Assembly (NCBI GenBank): GCA_964541525.1 | Contig: CAZIQF010000007.1 | Span: 1 to 64,000, forward strand | Length of the DNA stretch: 64,000 nucleotides | Origin: UBA1737 sp964541525 | GTDB lineage: Bacteria > Bacillota_I > Bacilli_A > ML615J-28 > CAG-313 | Direction: 5' to 3' | Position numbers and translations under genes: made by a program | The notes under the pieces: generated by a model | Databases searched by the model: none | What the model saw: only the letters and a program-made list of their open reading frames with translations | Told to the model about the DNA's origin: nothing | Shown here: positions 61,980 through 64,000 of the stretch, piece by piece | Layout: every line of letters begins with the position of its first letter | How positions within the stretch are numbered: the stretch's first letter is position 1

Positions 61980-63257
61980 ATGTTTGTAGATAGTGTAAAA
62001 ATCCATGTAAAAGCTGGTAATGGTGGCGATGGAATTGTCGCTTTTTTACATGAAAAATATATGGATAAAGGTGGTCCTTCCGGTGGACATGGAGGACGCG
62101 GTGGAAGCATCATTTTTGTTGGTGAAGAAGGATTAACCACTTTATTAGATTTTAGATTTAATCGAAAAATTGTTGCTGAATCTGGTCAAAAAGGTATGGA
62201 TTCAAATATGGCGGGAAGAAAAGGCAGCAATGTTTATGTTAAAGTACCAATTGGAACGACAATTATTAATGCTGAAACTAATAAAGTAATCGGTGATATC
62301 ACCAAACATAATCAGGAAGTTATTGTTGCACATGGAGGACGCGGTGGAAAAGGAAATGCTGCCTTCGCTAGTCCAAGGAATACTACTCCCCAATTTGCTG
62401 AAAAAGGAATCAAAGGTGAAGAATTTGATGTTCAATTAGAATTAAAAGTTTTAGCAGATGTTGGTTTAGTCGGCTTTCCAAGTGTCGGTAAATCAACGCT
62501 GATTTCTGTTGTTTCAAAGGCTAAGCCTAAAATTGCTTCATATCATTTTACAACTCTTGCTCCTAATTTAGGAGTAGTTGGTGTCGGTGATGGCCGTAGT
62601 TTTGTTATGGCTGATTTACCAGGTTTAATCGAAGGTGCTGCAAGTGGTGCTGGTTTAGGGATTAAATTCTTAAAACATATTGAAAGAACAAAAGTCATTG
62701 TTCATATTATTGATATGAGTGCCACAGATGGTCGTGATCCCGTCAATGATTATTTTGTAATTCGAAAAGAATTAGGTGACTTTAGAGCTGATTTACTGAA
62801 GCGTGAAGAAATTGTAGTCGCTAATAAAATGGATCTACCAGGAGCCATAGAAAACCTAAAACGCTTTAAAGCCGAAACTCATCTTGAAAATGTTATTGCA
62901 ATAAGCGCTTATACAAAAGATAATTTGCAAGAATTATTATATCAAATTGCTGATACATTAGATAAGGTTCGTCAAAACGCACATTTTGAAACAATTACAG
63001 ATCAAGTTGTTGAATATACTTTTGAAAAAACTGGTCCTAAATTCACAATTACTAAAGATGATTCTGGCTTATTTAATGTTGATGGTCCTGCCATTGAAAA
63101 GTTGTTTGATCGTACTGATTTTACTAATGAAGTAAGTACTCGTCAATTTGCCAAAGCATTACGCGATTTAGGTGTTGATGATGAATTAAGAAAACAAGGT
63201 GCCAAACAAGGAGATACAATTCTGATTCTAGGTTATGAATTTGAATTTATTGCATAA
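61980..63257 (+). CDS. obgE: GTPase Obg
   Basis: 425 aa. Three domains: Gly-rich Obg fold (KAGNGGDGIV, KGGPSGGHGGRGG), G domain with GFPSVGKST (about 165), DLPGLIEGA and NKMDLPG, and a C-terminal OCT domain (about 345-425). Links ribosome assembly to growth and, in Bacillus, sporulation. The ATG at 61980 follows AAGGAGG; an upstream in-frame ATG at 61947 is within the rpmA terminator. In Bacillus spo0B lies between rpmA and obg; it is absent here. Confidence 0.97.
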   Translation: MFVDSVKIHVKAGNGGDGIVAFLHEKYMDKGGPSGGHGGRGGSIIFVGEEGLTTLLDFRFNRKIVAESGQKGMDSNMAGRKGSNVYVKVPIGTTIINAETNKVIGDITKHNQEVIVAHGGRGGKGNAAFASPRNTTPQFAEKGIKGEEFDVQLELKVLADVGLVGFPSVGKSTLISVVSKAKPKIASYHFTTLAPNLGVVGVGDGRSFVMADLPGLIEGAASGAGLGIKFLKHIERTKVIVHIIDMSATDGRDPVNDYFVIRKELGDFRADLLKREEIVVANKMDLPGAIENLKRFKAETHLENVIAISAYTKDNLQELLYQIADTLDKVRQNAHFETITDQVVEYTFEKTGPKFTITKDDSGLFNVDGPAIEKLFDRTDFTNEVSTRQFAKALRDLGVDDELRKQGAKQGDTILILGYEFEFIA

Positions 63258-63264
63258 TAAAATC

Positions 63265-63296
63265 TAAATCCTAAAGTAATATTTAGGATTTTTTTA
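63265..63296 (+). terminator. Terminator after obgE
   Basis: Stem AAATCCTAAA/TTTAGGATTT with T-run. Confidence 0.9.
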
Positions 63297-63424
63297 ATGA
63301 AAAATAGTATAATACTATTGCACGATACTTTTATAGATTGTAGCTTATTAAAATCTTAATTGACTTTAATAAAAATCATATTAAATTTATTTAAATGATA
63401 TTTTAAAGAAAGAGGAAATTAAAA

Positions 63425-64000
63425 ATGAAAAGAAAAAAACAAATTTATGAAATGACATTACTTGCCATTTTGACAGGACTAATTGTTTTAATGTCCTTTA
63501 CACCGATTGGTTACATTAAAACTGCTGGTCTAGAAATTACCTTACTAGTTATTCCTGTAGTTATTGGTGGAATTACTTTAGGAATTAAGGGTGGAACCTT
63601 CTTAGGGTTTGTATTTGGGATTACCAGTTATTTACAATGTATTTTAGGATTTAGTGTTTTTGGAGCTACTTTAAACAGTATTAATCCCTTTTTAACAATT
63701 ATTGTTTGTATTGTTCCGAGAACTTTAATGGGATTTTTAGTTGGTTTAATTTATCAAACCTTATCTAAGCTAATAAAAAAAGAAATTATTTCGAATCTAA
63801 TTACTAGCATTTCTGGTGCTTTACTAAATACGGTTTTATTTATGAGCCTTTTATGTCTATGTTTTTATCAAACAGATTATATTCAAGGATTTAAAGCGAC
63901 TTTAGGAGCTAACAATGTTATTACTTTTATTCTTTTATTCGTAGGGATAAATGGATTAATTGAATTATTATTAAATGTCATTGTTGGTTCAACTATTAGT
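63425..64000 (+). CDS. ECF transporter substrate-binding (S) component, partial
   Basis: At least 192 aa; the frame is still open at the window edge. About five to six hydrophobic helices. The segments LEITLLVIPVVIGGITLGIKGGTFLGFVFG and INPFLTIIVCIVPRTLMGFLVGLI follow the pattern of energy-coupling-factor S components, which bind a vitamin and use a shared ATPase module. The substrate cannot be read from the sequence. AAAGAGG before the ATG. The 168-base gap upstream holds the obgE terminator and TATAAT at 63308; no riboswitch recognised. Confidence 0.78.
   Translation, partial: MKRKKQIYEMTLLAILTGLIVLMSFTPIGYIKTAGLEITLLVIPVVIGGITLGIKGGTFLGFVFGITSYLQCILGFSVFGATLNSINPFLTIIVCIVPRTLMGFLVGLIYQTLSKLIKKEIISNLITSISGALLNTVLFMSLLCLCFYQTDYIQGFKATLGANNVITFILLFVGINGLIELLLNVIVGSTIS

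Noticed and set aside
63376..63404. Sigma-E-like promoter before the ECF gene (TCATATT then GATATTTT)
   Set aside because: The -35 is perfect and spacing is 14, but the -10 lacks the C and the final AT, and the gene has no sporulation link.
1..64000. Use of TGA as tryptophan (Mollicute code), suggested by the low G+C
   Set aside because: Genes end at TGA (e.g. 47541) and Trp is coded by TGG in conserved positions such as WWIRQ of the sigma factors.
1..64000. CRISPR arrays, tRNA, rRNA, insertion sequences, prophage genes
   Set aside because: None was seen on reading both strands; every gap over 150 bases was inspected and is explained or described.

Overview
The window looks like the chromosome of a very A+T-rich, endospore-forming member of the Bacillota. 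Codon choice is strongly A/T-biased. Most genes have an AGGAGG-type ribosome binding site and a TTGxxx-17-TATAAT promoter, often with an extended TGn before the -10. Gene content and neighbourhoods (mutS2-trx, spoIVA-HU, yqfC-yqfD, glyS-dnaG-rpoD-trmK-nif3, parE-parC, der-gpsA, rplU-prp-rpmA-obg, the valS T-box) are Firmicute. TGA is used as a stop codon (for example at the oxidoreductase end, 47541), so this is the standard bacterial code and not the Mollicute code. The mixture of Bacillus-like order with heavy local rearrangement suggests an Erysipelotrichia-like or related deep Bacilli lineage; this assignment is inference. Almost everything is core chromosome: no insertion sequence, prophage, CRISPR array, tRNA or rRNA gene was seen.

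Layout. 1-5.3 kb: RNase HIII (minus), mutS2, thioredoxin, a Fic protein, a DUF402 nucleotidase. 5.3-11.6 kb: spoIVA, HU, a CPBP protease (minus), a GerMN-domain protein, rdgB, rpsU, yqfC, yqfD. 11.7-16.7 kb: a six-gene Rnf ferredoxin:NAD+ oxidoreductase cluster (C-D-G-E-A-B). 16.7-24.2 kb: two primary-type sigma-70 genes around glyS and dnaG, then trmK, nif3 and a small ferredoxin. 24.4-30.2 kb: yneF, plsY (minus), parE, parC. 30.3-38.5 kb: an ABC transporter, a CMP kinase/S1 fusion, der, gpsA, spoVIF, yceD, rpmF. 38.6-48.1 kb: a broken-up division/wall cluster (rsmH, epimerase minus, spoVD-type PBP minus, murE, mraY, murD), an oxidoreductase and nadD. 48.1-54.3 kb: T-box, valS, folC, radC, spoIVFA, spoIVFB. 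54.4-60.8 kb: a leucine-rich-repeat protein, ppdK, a metallo-beta-lactamase-fold protein, a CYTH protein, a HlyIII protein. 60.8-64 kb: L21 leader, rplU, prp, rpmA, obgE, and the start of an ECF vitamin-transporter gene.

How it works together. Six genes with recognisable sporulation homologues (spoIVA, yqfC, yqfD, spoVIF, spoIVFA, spoIVFB), a SpoVD-type transpeptidase and a GerMN protein indicate a real sporulation programme. Four of them share a sigma-E-like promoter that can be read directly: a KMATATT-like -35, exactly 14 bp, then CATATnAT. The Rnf complex indicates a fermentative energy metabolism coupling reduced ferredoxin to an ion gradient, and pyruvate phosphate dikinase fits anaerobic pyruvate/PEP interconversion. 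The oddest points are in Rnf (RnfG with two FMN domains, RnfB reduced to a membrane helix plus one Fe-S motif, altered flavinylation motifs), the CMP kinase/S1 fusion with an internal ribosome binding site, the sigma-70 pair, and a cluster of GTAGAA repeats near 60.0 kb. I saw no clear novel defence or mobile system.
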